From Pseudorhodoferax aquiterrae (GTDB lineage: Bacteria > Pseudomonadota > Gammaproteobacteria > Burkholderiales > Burkholderiaceae_C): 64,000 bases of DNA. Where the stretch lies: positions 62,001 through 126,000 of the forward strand of contig NZ_BMYK01000007.1 of assembly GCF_014652235.1 (NCBI RefSeq), written 5' to 3'. The translations under genes and the position numbers were made by a program. The notes beneath the pieces are model-generated. The model saw only the letters and a list, made by a program, of their open reading frames with translations. It ran no database searches and was not told the DNA's origin. This document shows, piece by piece, positions 17,057 to 25,159 of this stretch (positions within the stretch are counted from its first letter, which is position 1; each line of letters begins with the position of its first letter).

Positions 17057-17072
17057 GGGCTTGACAAAGCCC
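17057..17072. terminator. Short hairpin after the ABC operon, overlapping a TTGACA box
   Basis: A perfect 6-bp stem with a 4-base loop, GGGCTT-GACA-AAGCCC, follows the LivF-like stop by nine bases. There is no T run, so it is a weak candidate terminator. The same bases contain a consensus -35 box (TTGACA, 17061-17066) that could serve the toxin-antitoxin genes, although I see no good -10 at 17 bp (TCCACT). Confidence 0.3.
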
Positions 17073-17118
17073 CCGCGCTGGTTTCCACTCAATGCGTCGC
17101 AACTGCAACGCAATCGCC

Positions 17119-17391
17119 ATGAAGACCGCCACTTTCCCGTCCCTGCGCGTCGACGCCCAGTTGCGCTCGGAGGCAGAGAGCGTGTTGCGAGAGGGCGAGA
17201 CCTTGACCAGCCTGATCGAGACCGCGGTGCGCGAGACCATCGCTCGCCGTCATGCGCAGGCGGAGTTTCTCGCCCGCGGCCTGCAGGCGCGTGAGCAGGC
17301 GCGCAGTTCCGGTGCCTACCACCCGGCCGAAGCGGTGCACCAGGAGTTGCGGCAGCGGCTGGATGCACGGCGCAAGCAGGTGCTGGGATGA
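17119..17391 (+). CDS. Ribbon-helix-helix antitoxin (ParD / YlcI-like)
   Basis: A 90-residue putative type II antitoxin. The N-terminal half (about 4-50: FPSLRVDAQLRSEAESVL, LTSLIETAVRETIARR) has the beta-strand and two-helix pattern of MetJ/Arc/CopG repressors, which bind DNA as dimers. The charged C-terminal half (AREQARSSGAYHPAEAVHQE) would wrap the toxin. It overlaps the downstream RelE/ParE-like gene by ATGA, the normal order antitoxin-toxin, and probably represses its own promoter. The pair stands alone between the liv-type operon and a Bug receptor gene. Confidence 0.8.
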   Translation: MKTATFPSLRVDAQLRSEAESVLREGETLTSLIETAVRETIARRHAQAEFLARGLQAREQARSSGAYHPAEAVHQELRQRLDARRKQVLG

Positions 17392-17714
17392 TCTCCCCGG
17401 GCGGCTTCGCCGTCCGCTACACCGACGCCGCCCGTGACGATCTGCTGCGGCTGTTCGACTTTCTGCTAGAGCGCGCGCAGACCGCCGATGACTTCGATCT
17501 GGCGCAGCGCGCCATCGATGCCGTGGTCGAGGCAGTCGAACGGCAGCTCGGCCGCACACCCTTCATCTTCCGCAAGGCCGGCTCCAGCCCCTTTCTGCGC
17601 GAGCTCATCATTCCCTTCGGCCATGCCGGCTACGTGGTGCTGTACGAGGTGCGGGACGCCTCCACCGTGGACATCCTGGCGGTGCGGCATCAGCGCGAGG
17701 ATGACTACCACTGA
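17388..17714 (+). CDS. RelE/ParE-family toxin
   Basis: A 108-residue member of the RelE/ParE superfamily, whose members cut mRNA on the ribosome or poison gyrase. It has the typical start VRYTDAARDDLLRLFDFL, the middle RTPFIFRKAGSSPFLRELIIP and the end YVVLYEVRDASTVDILAVRHQREDDY. The ILAVRHQRE block is the conserved C-terminal strand. ATG 17388 overlaps the antitoxin stop. The sequence favours ParE over RelE in general look, but I cannot decide the target. It appears intact. Confidence 0.82.
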   Translation: MISPGGFAVRYTDAARDDLLRLFDFLLERAQTADDFDLAQRAIDAVVEAVERQLGRTPFIFRKAGSSPFLRELIIPFGHAGYVVLYEVRDASTVDILAVRHQREDDYH

Positions 17715-17769
17715 CCCGGCGCCGCGTTGGCGCCGCCCATTCCACCGATTCTTCGAGGAGACCTGACCC

Positions 17770-18753
17770 ATGTGGTCCAAACGACGACTCTTGGCTGCCG
17801 GCGCGTTCTTGCCGGCCATCGCATGGCTGCCGCGGCAGGCCGCTGCCCAATCCTTCCCCAACAAGCCCATCAAGCTCGTCGTGCCCAACGCCGCCGGCGG
17901 CGCGGCCGACCTCACGGCACGCACCGTGGGCCAGAAGCTGGCCGATGCGCTGGGCCAGCCCGTGGTGATCGACAACCGGCCCAGCGCGGGCGGCATCGTC
18001 GCCGGCGAGGCGGTCGCGCGTTCGCCGGCCGACGGCCACACGCTGCTGCTGGTCTCCAGCGGCACGGCGGTCAGCGCGGCGCTGTTCAAGTCGCTGCCCT
18101 TCGACACGCAGAAGGACTTCGCGCCCGTGTCCATGCTGGCGACCTTCGACCTCGGCATCGTGGTCGCGCAGGACAGCCGCTTCAAGACGCTGGGCGAACT
18201 CGTGGCCTACGCCAAGGCCAACCCCGGCAAGCTCAACATCGGCACGCCGCAGATCGGCACCACGCAGAACCTGGCGGCCGAGCTGTTCAAGAGCACGGCC
18301 GGCATCGATGCGCAGATCGTGCCCTTCAACGGCACGCCGCCGGTGATCACGGCCGTGCGCGGCGGCCAGCTCGACGCCATGCTGGACATCCTGGGGCCGC
18401 TCATGGCGCAGATCCACGGCAAGGCGCTGCGGCCGCTGGCCGTGCTGGGCGCCAGGCGCACGGCGCTGCTGCCCGACCTGCCTGCCGCGCGCGAGACGGG
18501 CGGCAGCCTGGCAAACTTCGACCTCGCGTCCTGGAACGGCCTGGCGGTGCCGGCGGCCACGCCCAAGGACGTCGTGGCACGGCTCAGCAAGGAGACCAAC
18601 GCGGCACTCGCGCTGCCCGACGTGAAACAGAAGCTGCTGGACCTGAGCCTCCTCGCGCAGGGCAGCACACCCGAGCAGTTGGCCAGCCAGCTGGACCGCG
18701 AGATCAAGCGCTGGAGCGAGGTCATCGCCCGCGCGAACATTCCAAAACAATGA
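17770..18753 (+). CDS. Bug-family tripartite tricarboxylate transporter receptor
   Basis: Periplasmic receptor, 327 residues, third of four in the window. The signal peptide runs to about residue 26 (MWSKRRLLAAGAF...RQAAAQ), followed by FPNKPIKLVVPNAAGGAAD, PFDTQKDFAPVSMLATFD, VPFNGTPPVITAVRGGQLD and a C-terminal helix. GAGGAG lies upstream of ATG 17770. Its last four bases overlap the next gene (ATGA), an acetyltransferase, with no obvious functional link. The ligand is unknown and no membrane partner is encoded nearby. Confidence 0.92.
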   Translation: MWSKRRLLAAGAFLPAIAWLPRQAAAQSFPNKPIKLVVPNAAGGAADLTARTVGQKLADALGQPVVIDNRPSAGGIVAGEAVARSPADGHTLLLVSSGTAVSAALFKSLPFDTQKDFAPVSMLATFDLGIVVAQDSRFKTLGELVAYAKANPGKLNIGTPQIGTTQNLAAELFKSTAGIDAQIVPFNGTPPVITAVRGGQLDAMLDILGPLMAQIHGKALRPLAVLGARRTALLPDLPAARETGGSLANFDLASWNGLAVPAATPKDVVARLSKETNAALALPDVKQKLLDLSLLAQGSTPEQLASQLDREIKRWSEVIARANIPKQ

Positions 18754-19238
18754 GCATCACCATCCGCAACGCCAGCCGGGACGACACCGCGCTGATCCTG
18801 CACTTCATCCGCGAACTGGCGATCTACGAGAAGGCCGAAGACCAGGTCGAGGCCACGCCCGAGACACTGGCCGCCAGCCTGTTCGGGCCCGGCAGCCCTT
18901 CGCGTGCCTTGATCTGCGAGCAGGACGGCCAGGCCGTCGGCTTCGCCGTCTATTTCTTCAACTACTCGACCTGGCAGGCCCGGAAGGGCCTGTACCTCGA
19001 AGACCTGTTCGTGCTGCCCGCCGCGCGCGGGCAGGGGGCGGGCAAGCGCCTGCTGCAGCACCTGGCCGGCATCGCGGTGGCCGAAGGCTGCGGCCGCTTC
19101 GAGTGGAGCGTGCTGGACTGGAACCAGCCGGCGATCGACTTCTACCAGTCGATCGGCGCCAAGCCGCAGAGCGAATGGGTGCGCTACCGGCTGCATGGAC
19201 AGGCGCTGCACGATTTCGCGGCCAGCGCCTCCCGGTGA
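18750..19238 (+). CDS. GNAT-family N-acetyltransferase
   Basis: A 162-residue acyl-CoA-dependent N-acetyltransferase. It has the GNAT core: an N-terminal strand-helix (ITIRNASRDDTALILHFIREL), the central strand VGFAVYFFNYSTW, the acetyl-CoA pyrophosphate loop in LEDLFVLPAARGQGAGKRLL (about 83-102, RGQGAG) and a C-terminal NQPAIDFYQSIGAKPQSEW. The LYLEDLFV and YSTW signatures resemble the spermidine/spermine and thialysine acetyltransferase branch, so a polyamine or lysine analogue is a plausible substrate. It overlaps the Bug gene before it and the membrane protein after it. Confidence 0.87.
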   Translation: MSITIRNASRDDTALILHFIRELAIYEKAEDQVEATPETLAASLFGPGSPSRALICEQDGQAVGFAVYFFNYSTWQARKGLYLEDLFVLPAARGQGAGKRLLQHLAGIAVAEGCGRFEWSVLDWNQPAIDFYQSIGAKPQSEWVRYRLHGQALHDFAASASR

Positions 19239-20341
19239 CCGCCGCGCGCGCCCGCGACCGGCTTGCCGACACGCTGCGCGCGCTCGCCATGCTGTCCGTG
19301 CTGGTGGTCAACGCCATCGGCTATGCGGCAGCGCCCTGGGGGCCCATGCTGGGCGTGCGCGCGCCTGCCGACAGCATGGCCGCAGCGCTGACCCAGGGCC
19401 TGGTCGGCGCCTTGCTGCAGGGCAAAGGGGTTGCGATGCTGAGCTTCGTGTTCGGCATGTCGCTGTGGCTCGCGGCCCGGCGCCTCGGGCGGCAGCCGGC
19501 ACGGCAGCGCGGCCTGGCGCGCAACCGCCGCTTGTTCGGGTTGGGCGTGGTGCACGGCGTCTTCGTCTACTTCGGCGACATCCTGACGCTCTACGCGCTC
19601 GTGAGCCGGCCGCTGCTGCGTCGCCTGCACATGCCCTGGCGCAGCCTGCGCCGGCACCTCGGCCGCGCACTGGTCTGGGCGCTGCTGACCAAGTTCGCGT
19701 GGCTGCTGGTGCTGGTGGGCCTCGGTGCCGATCCGGACACCAGCAGCGTGCCGTCCTTCGCGACCGTGCGGGGCGCCTGGCCATTCCTGCAACTCAACGC
19801 GGGCAGCTATGCCTTCGCTCTGGCCACGAGCCTGGTGATGGCGGGGACGGTGACCTATCTGTGCATGGTCTGCGGTGTGGCCGCCGCGCGCCTGCGGCTG
19901 TTGACGCACCGCCGCTGGCGCCCGGCACTGCGGCGCTGGCTGTGGCGCGGCGGCCCGCTGCTGCTGGCGCTGGGCGCGGTCTACGGCTGGGGTTGCGCCG
20001 CACTGGCGCCGACGGATCCCGTGCGGCCCTGGATCGATGCGCTGGGCGACCTCACGGCCATCCCGTGGGCGGCCTGCTACGTGGCTGCCCTGGCGCTGGC
20101 CTCGGGCGGCGGCAGGGCCCCCTGGTGCGGCTGGTTCAGCCCGCTCGGGCAGCGCACGCTGAGCCTGTACATCGGCCACAGCCTGCTGTGCGTGGCGCTG
20201 TTCTCCGGCCTCGGGTGGGCGTTGGCGGCCAGCACGCTGCAGACCGTGCTGTTCGCCGTGGGCCTGTGGGCGCTGGCCCTGGTGGCGGCCCGCCGCAGCC
20301 AGGGCCGCTGGCCGCTGGAAGCCTGGATGGCGCGCCGCTGA
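19235..20341 (+). CDS. DUF418-family membrane protein
   Basis: A 368-residue integral membrane protein with about eight to ten hydrophobic segments. The start (DRLADTLRALAMLSVLVVNAIGY), the early MLSFVFGMSLWLAARR and the C-terminal block LGQRTLSLYIGHSLLCVALF match the DUF418 family, whose biochemical role is unknown (acyltransferase-like membrane proteins). GTG at 19235 overlapping the acetyltransferase stop is taken as the start because the conserved region begins a few residues later. The first ATG in frame would remove most of the first membrane segment. Confidence 0.78.
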   Translation: MTAARARDRLADTLRALAMLSVLVVNAIGYAAAPWGPMLGVRAPADSMAAALTQGLVGALLQGKGVAMLSFVFGMSLWLAARRLGRQPARQRGLARNRRLFGLGVVHGVFVYFGDILTLYALVSRPLLRRLHMPWRSLRRHLGRALVWALLTKFAWLLVLVGLGADPDTSSVPSFATVRGAWPFLQLNAGSYAFALATSLVMAGTVTYLCMVCGVAAARLRLLTHRRWRPALRRWLWRGGPLLLALGAVYGWGCAALAPTDPVRPWIDALGDLTAIPWAACYVAALALASGGGRAPWCGWFSPLGQRTLSLYIGHSLLCVALFSGLGWALAASTLQTVLFAVGLWALALVAARRSQGRWPLEAWMARR

Positions 20342-20349
20342 TCACGCTC

Positions 20350-21294
20350 TCAGAGCGGCGTGGACATCGGCTTGCCCGCGAAGAAGGCCTCCAGGTTGTC
20401 CAGCACCAGCGTGACCGACGCCTGGATCGCCTCGGGCGAGCGGCCTGCGATGTGCGGGGTGATGACCACGTTGGCGATGTCCAGCAGCTCGGCGGGTGGC
20501 TGGGGCTCGCTCTCGTAGACGTCGATGCCGGCCGAGGCGATGCGGCCTTCGCGCAGGGCCGCGGCCAGCGCGGCCGTGTCGACCACGCTGCCGCGCGCGA
20601 TATTGACCAGGGTGCCTTTGGGGCCGAGTGCCCTCAGCACCTCGGCGTTGACCAGGTGGCGGGTCTCGGCGCCGCCCGGCGTCGCCACGACCAGGTAGTC
20701 GGCCCACGCGGCCAGCGCATGCACGCTGTCGAAGTAGCGGTGCGGCAGCGCCGGCTTGGCGCTGCGGCTGTGGTAGCCCACGGCCATGTCGAAGCCGGCC
20801 GCGCGCCTGGCGATCTGCTGGCCGATGTCGCCCATGCCCAAGAGGCCCAAGCGCTTGCCGCTCACGGTCGGCGTGTAGGCCGTGAGCTGGTCGCGCCACA
20901 GGCCGCGACGCACGCCCACGTCCATCTGCACGATGCCGCGCACGGCCGCCAGCAGCAGGCCGAAGGCATGGTCGGCCACGCAGGTGGCATTGGTGCCCGC
21001 GGCATTGGCCACGGCGATGCCGCGGGCCTTGGCGGCCGCGACGTCGACGAGTTCGTAGCCCACGCCCAGCGTGTGCACGACCTCCAGCGCCGGCAATGCG
21101 GCGATCTCCAGGGCCGTGAGGCCGATGGTGCCGATGGTCAGCACGGCGCGGATGCGCGCGCCATGCGCGGCGATGGCCTGGGCGCGGCGTGCATCGTCGC
21201 CGGCCTCGACCACGTCGAAGCGGTCGCGGAACTGTTGCATGTACTCGGCTTGCAGCGGGCAGAGCACAAGCAGGGTGGGGCGGGAGGTCGTCAT
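20350..21294 (-). CDS. D-isomer-specific 2-hydroxyacid dehydrogenase
   Basis: NAD(P)-dependent reductase of 2-oxo acids, 314 residues. It has the dinucleotide loop LGLLGMGDIGQQIARR (about 148-163), the substrate Arg in NIARGSVVD (about 232-240), the Glu of the YESEP block and the catalytic His in VVITPHIAG. The family includes glyoxylate/hydroxypyruvate reductases and D-lactate-type enzymes; the sequence alone does not tell which. It converges on the DUF418 gene and lies behind the LysR gene on the same strand, with a 44-bp gap, so it may share control with the regulator of the lig operon. A second paralogue is at 44425. Confidence 0.88.
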   Translation of the reverse strand: MTTSRPTLLVLCPLQAEYMQQFRDRFDVVEAGDDARRAQAIAAHGARIRAVLTIGTIGLTALEIAALPALEVVHTLGVGYELVDVAAAKARGIAVANAAGTNATCVADHAFGLLLAAVRGIVQMDVGVRRGLWRDQLTAYTPTVSGKRLGLLGMGDIGQQIARRAAGFDMAVGYHSRSAKPALPHRYFDSVHALAAWADYLVVATPGGAETRHLVNAEVLRALGPKGTLVNIARGSVVDTAALAAALREGRIASAGIDVYESEPQPPAELLDIANVVITPHIAGRSPEAIQASVTLVLDNLEAFFAGKPMSTPL

Positions 21295-21338
21295 GGGGAG
21301 AAAGCAGGCAGCGAAAGCGCCGCAGTCTAGCGCCGGCC

Positions 21339-22259
21339 TCAGTTCGCGTAGGGGGCGATGGCCCGCAACACCACCTCCTGCAGCAGCGCGCGCGCCACCT
21401 TCTGCGTCTCGGTCGAGGGCCGGCGCGAGGAGCGCACCAGCGTGAGCTGGCTGGTCGGCCGCGGCGCCTGCAGCCGGCGCACCACGAGCGCGCCGCCATG
21501 GTCGATGTTGGCCAGCGTGTAGGCCGGCAGCACGGCATGGCCGAAGCCCTCGCGCACCAGGCTCAGGATGGCGTTGAGGCCGTCCACCTCCATCGCGATG
21601 CGCAAGGCACAGCCCAGGCGCATGGTCTCGGCCTCCAGCAGCAGGCGGAAGGCGTTGGGGCGGCTGGGCAGGATCAGGGGCAGGGAGGCGGCATCGCGCA
21701 GGGCCACCGCGGCGCGCACCTTGCCCTTGCCCTCGGGCACCTCGGCGCGCGGCGAGATCAGCACCAGTTCTTCCTCGTGCAGCAGGGTCTGCTCCATGTC
21801 GGGCGAGCGCTCGGGGTTGTAGAGCAGGGCCATGTCCAGGTTGCCCATGCGCAGGCTGTCGATCATGACGAGCGAGAAGCCCTCGGTCAGCGTGAGCTGG
21901 GCCTGCGGCAGCTTGGCGCGGAAGGCCTGGGTCAGCGGCACCGTGATGAGCCGCGACAGGCTGGGCGGCAGGCCGATGGACACGCGCCCGGCCAGCGCGC
22001 CGCGCGCCACGCCGAGCTCTTCGCGTGCCACGGCCACCTGGTGCAGGATGCCGCGGCCGTGCTCGAGCAGCAGCTTGCCGGCCTCGGTGGGCGTGGCGCC
22101 GCGGCCGTTGCGGGCCAGCAGGTTCTGGCGCAATTCCACTTCCAGCAGCCGGATCTGGCGCGACAGCGCCGGCTGCGCCACGTCCAGCGCGATGGCCGCG
22201 CGCGTGAAGCTGCCGAGTTCGGCCACGCGGACGAAGTACTCCAATTGCTTCAAATCCAT
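21339..22259 (-). CDS. LysR-type regulator of the protocatechuate cleavage operon
   Basis: A 306-residue LysR-type activator with an N-terminal winged helix-turn-helix (residues 1-60, QLEYFVRVAELGSFTRAAIA, AQPALSRQIRLLE) and a two-lobed effector domain (about 90-300). It is divergent from ligJ across 134 bp that contain a long dyad, the standard arrangement for a LysR protein controlling its neighbour. It is the likely counterpart of the pmd/lig pathway regulators in Comamonas and sphingomonads; the inducer would be a pathway intermediate, which cannot be read from sequence. Confidence 0.87.
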   Translation of the reverse strand: MDLKQLEYFVRVAELGSFTRAAIALDVAQPALSRQIRLLEVELRQNLLARNGRGATPTEAGKLLLEHGRGILHQVAVAREELGVARGALAGRVSIGLPPSLSRLITVPLTQAFRAKLPQAQLTLTEGFSLVMIDSLRMGNLDMALLYNPERSPDMEQTLLHEEELVLISPRAEVPEGKGKVRAAVALRDAASLPLILPSRPNAFRLLLEAETMRLGCALRIAMEVDGLNAILSLVREGFGHAVLPAYTLANIDHGGALVVRRLQAPRPTSQLTLVRSSRRPSTETQKVARALLQEVVLRAIAPYAN

Positions 22260-22270
22260 GTGGCGAGTGT

Positions 22271-22299
22271 ATGGAATATCGCTTGCAGAGTTATTCCAT
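22271..22299. promoter_or_regulatory. LysR-type binding dyad upstream of ligJ
   Basis: Perfect 8-bp inverted arms ATGGAATA (22271-22278) and TATTCCAT (22292-22299) are separated by 13 bases, in the divergent LysR-ligJ gap and 12 bp from the LysR start. Size and symmetry fit a LysR recognition site that would both autoregulate the regulator and activate the lig operon. I see no strong sigma-70 promoter for ligJ, as expected of an activated promoter. Confidence 0.55.
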
Positions 22300-22393
22300 T
22301 TCGTTCTAGCTGATAGCAGGTCCCCACGCTAGGCGGTCATGCGCCGCACGCGCAGAATCCCACCCCACCGCAGAGCCCAACACGAGGAGCACC

Positions 22394-23440
22394 ATGAGCC
22401 GCGAGAACCCCTTGATCATCGACGTGCACGGCCACTACACGACCGCGCCCAAGGCGCTGGAGAACTGGCGCAACCAGCAGATTGCCGGCATCAAGGACCC
22501 GGCCGTCATGCCCAAGGTGTCCGACCTCAAGATCAGCGACGACGAACTGCGCGAGAGCATCGAGCTGAACCAGCTGGCCAAGATGCGCGAGCGCGGCAGC
22601 GACCTCACCATCTTCAGCCCGCGCGCGAGCTTCATGGCGCACCACATCGGCGACTTCAACGTCTCCTCGACCTGGGCGGCGATCTGCAACGAGCTGTGCT
22701 ACCGGGTCTCCCAGCTGTTTCCCGACAACTTCATCCCGGCCGCGATGCTGCCGCAGAGCCCCGGTGTCGACCCTGCCACCTGCATTCCCGAGCTCGAGAA
22801 ATGCGTCAAGGAATACGGCAACGTCGGCATCAACCTGAACCCCGATCCCTCGGGCGGCCACTGGACCAGCCCGCCGCTGTCGGACCGCCACTGGTACCCC
22901 ATCTACGAGAAGATGGTGGAGTACGACATCCCGGCCATGGTGCACGTGAGCACCTCGTGCAACGCCTGCTTCCACACCACGGGCGCCCACTACCTGAACG
23001 CCGACACGACGGCCTTCATGCAGTGCCTGACCTCGGACCTGTTCAAGGACTTCCCGACGCTGAAGTTCCTGATCCCGCACGGCGGCGGTGCCGTGCCCTA
23101 CCACTGGGGCCGTTTCCGCGGCCTGGCCCAGGAGCTCAAGAAGCCGCTGCTGACCGAGCACCTGCTGGGCAACATCTACTTCGACACCTGCGTCTACCAC
23201 CAGCCCGGCATCGACCTGCTGACCAAGGTGATCCCGACCAAGAACGTGCTGTTCGCCAGCGAGATGATCGGCGCCGTGCGCGGCATCGACCCCGAGACCG
23301 GCCACTACTACGACGACACCAAGCGCTACATCCTCGCCACGCCCAACCTGTCGGACGCGGACCGCTACCAGGTGTTCGAGGGCAATGCGCGCCGCGTGTT
23401 CACGCGCCTGGACGCCGCATTGACCGCCAAAGGCAAGTAA
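22394..23440 (+). CDS. ligJ: 4-oxalomesaconate hydratase
   Basis: Amidohydrolase-superfamily enzyme that hydrates 4-oxalomesaconate to 4-carboxy-4-hydroxy-2-oxoadipate in protocatechuate 4,5-cleavage. The 348 residues match LigJ/PmdE throughout: metal motif [10 protein letters not shown] (His12, His14), MTIFSPRAS-like [25 protein letters not shown]-like [38 protein letters not shown] (in parts), [15 protein letters not shown] and [23 protein letters not shown] 22394 follows GAGGAG. It is first in the operon, 11 bp before ligK. Gene order J-K-(Bug)-I-AB-C parallels pmdEFDABC of Comamonas testosteroni, so pmdE is an equally valid name. Confidence 0.93.
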   Translation: MSRENPLIIDVHGHYTTAPKALENWRNQQIAGIKDPAVMPKVSDLKISDDELRESIELNQLAKMRERGSDLTIFSPRASFMAHHIGDFNVSSTWAAICNELCYRVSQLFPDNFIPAAMLPQSPGVDPATCIPELEKCVKEYGNVGINLNPDPSGGHWTSPPLSDRHWYPIYEKMVEYDIPAMVHVSTSCNACFHTTGAHYLNADTTAFMQCLTSDLFKDFPTLKFLIPHGGGAVPYHWGRFRGLAQELKKPLLTEHLLGNIYFDTCVYHQPGIDLLTKVIPTKNVLFASEMIGAVRGIDPETGHYYDDTKRYILATPNLSDADRYQVFEGNARRVFTRLDAALTAKGK

Positions 23441-23451
23441 GGAGATCTGAC

Positions 23452-24135
23452 ATGTACGAACTCGGAGTCGTCTACCGCAACATCCAGCGCACCGACGCCG
23501 CGACCGCCGATGCGCTCGCCGCGCTGGGCTCGGCCACCGTGCACGAGGCCATGGGCCGCGTGGGCCTGCTCAAGCCCTACATGCGCCCGATCTTCCCGGG
23601 CGCGCAGGTGTCCGGCACCGCCGTCACGGTGCTGCTGCACCCGGGCGACAACTGGATGATGCACGTCGTCGCGGAGCAAATTAAGCCAGGCGACATCGTG
23701 GTCGCCGCGATCACTGCCGAGTGCACCGACGGCTACTTCGGCGACCTCCTGGCCACGAGCTTTCAGGCACGCGGCGCGCGTGCCCTGGTCATCGACGCCG
23801 GCGTGCGCGATGTGAAGACGCTCAAGGAAATGAACTTCCCGGTCTGGAGCAAGGCCATCAGCAGCAAGGGCACCATCAAGGCCACCATCGGCTCGGTCAA
23901 CATCCCCGTGGTCTGCGCCGGCATGCTGGTGACGCCGGGCGACGTGATCGTGGCCGACGACGACGGCGTGGTCTGCGTGCCGCGCGAGAAGGCCGCCGCC
24001 GCGCTGGAAGCGGCGCGCAAGCGCGAGGCCAACGAAGGCGAAAAGCGCGACAAGCTGGCCTCCGGCGTGCTGGGCCTGGACATGTACAAGATGCGCGAGC
24101 CGCTGGCCGCCGCCGGACTGAAATACATCGACTGA
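23452..24135 (+). CDS. ligK: 4-carboxy-4-hydroxy-2-oxoadipate aldolase
   Basis: Class II pyruvate aldolase of the HMG/CHA aldolase family, cleaving 4-carboxy-4-hydroxy-2-oxoadipate to pyruvate and oxaloacetate, the last step of the route. The 227 residues carry the metal and active-site block [20 protein letters not shown] followed by AGVRD (about 101-125) and [18 protein letters not shown] (about 160-177). Length and end ([17 protein letters not shown]) match LigK/PmdF. ATG 23452 follows GGAGAT. It overlaps neither neighbour but is only 11 and 15 bp from them. Confidence 0.93.
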   Translation: MYELGVVYRNIQRTDAATADALAALGSATVHEAMGRVGLLKPYMRPIFPGAQVSGTAVTVLLHPGDNWMMHVVAEQIKPGDIVVAAITAECTDGYFGDLLATSFQARGARALVIDAGVRDVKTLKEMNFPVWSKAISSKGTIKATIGSVNIPVVCAGMLVTPGDVIVADDDGVVCVPREKAAAALEAARKREANEGEKRDKLASGVLGLDMYKMREPLAAAGLKYID

Positions 24136-24150
24136 ACCGAGAGACAAGCC

Positions 24151-25149
24151 ATGACCAACACCCTTCGCCGCGCGTTGCTGCGCGCCGGTCTCGCCACCTG
24201 CGCCCTGGCCGCCACCTTCGGCGTGAGCCTCAGTGCTGTGGCCCAGCAGTTCCCGACCAAGCCCGTGCGCATCATCACGCCGTTCCCGGTCGGCGGCGGC
24301 CCGGATGGCGTGGCCCGCCTGGCGGCCGACAAGCTCGCACGCCTGTGGGGCCAGCCCGTGGTGGTGGAGAACCGCCCCGGCGGCAACGGCTTCATCGCCA
24401 TCGACGCCTGGAAGCGCGGCGCCAAGGACGGCACCGACCTGCTGGTGCTGGACAACGTGCACCTGGCCGCTTATCCCGCGCTGTTCAAGAAGCTGCCCTA
24501 CGACCCGCAGAAGGACTTCGAGATCGCGCTGCCGCTGTTCAAGACGCACTTCTTCTTCACGGTGCCGACCAACAGCAAGTACAAGACCGTGGGCGACATC
24601 ATCGCCGACGCCAAGGCGCGCCCGGGCAAGCTCAACTACGGGTCCTGGTCCGTGGGCAACCCCGTGCACCTGGGCTCCGAGCTGTTTGAGAGCGTGACCG
24701 GCACGCAGATGGAACACGTGATCTTCAAGGAGACCACGCAGCTCTACACCTCGGTGGCCACGGGCGACATCGACTTCGCGCTGGGCAGCGCCGGCACGGC
24801 TGGCCCGCTGTACCGCGCCGGCAAGCTGCGCCTGGTGGCCTTCGCCGCCAACAAGCGTTCGGCCGATTTCCCGGACATCCCGACGGTGGCCGAATCGGGC
24901 GGCCCCAAGGACTTTGAGGTCACGGGCTGGAACGTGATCGCCGTGCCGCCGGGCCTGCCGGCGGGCACGGTGGACAAGATCCGCAAGGACTTCACCGAGA
25001 TCCTGAAGGACAAGGATTTCATCGACCGCTTCAAGACCTTCGGCTACGAGCCGTTCCCGACCACGCCCGAGCAGTTCCAGGCCACCGTCAAGGCCGAGAC
25101 GCAGCGCTTCGGCGACGTGATCCGCAAGGCCAACATCACCCTGGACTGA
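24151..25149 (+). CDS. Bug-family receptor inside the lig operon
   Basis: Periplasmic receptor of 332 residues, signal peptide to about residue 31 (LATCALAATFGVSLSAVAQQ), then FPTKPVRIITPFPVGGGPD, PYDPQKDFEIALPLFKT, HVIFKETTQLYTSVATGDID and a C-terminal helix. It is inserted between ligK and ligI with 15-bp and 10-bp gaps, so it must be co-transcribed with the cleavage enzymes. This is the only Bug gene in the window placed inside a pathway of known function, which makes a pathway-related acid (protocatechuate, or a dicarboxylate product or intermediate) its probable ligand. No TctA/TctB genes accompany it. Confidence 0.92.
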   Translation: MTNTLRRALLRAGLATCALAATFGVSLSAVAQQFPTKPVRIITPFPVGGGPDGVARLAADKLARLWGQPVVVENRPGGNGFIAIDAWKRGAKDGTDLLVLDNVHLAAYPALFKKLPYDPQKDFEIALPLFKTHFFFTVPTNSKYKTVGDIIADAKARPGKLNYGSWSVGNPVHLGSELFESVTGTQMEHVIFKETTQLYTSVATGDIDFALGSAGTAGPLYRAGKLRLVAFAANKRSADFPDIPTVAESGGPKDFEVTGWNVIAVPPGLPAGTVDKIRKDFTEILKDKDFIDRFKTFGYEPFPTTPEQFQATVKAETQRFGDVIRKANITLD

Positions 25150-25159
25150 GGACGCCACC

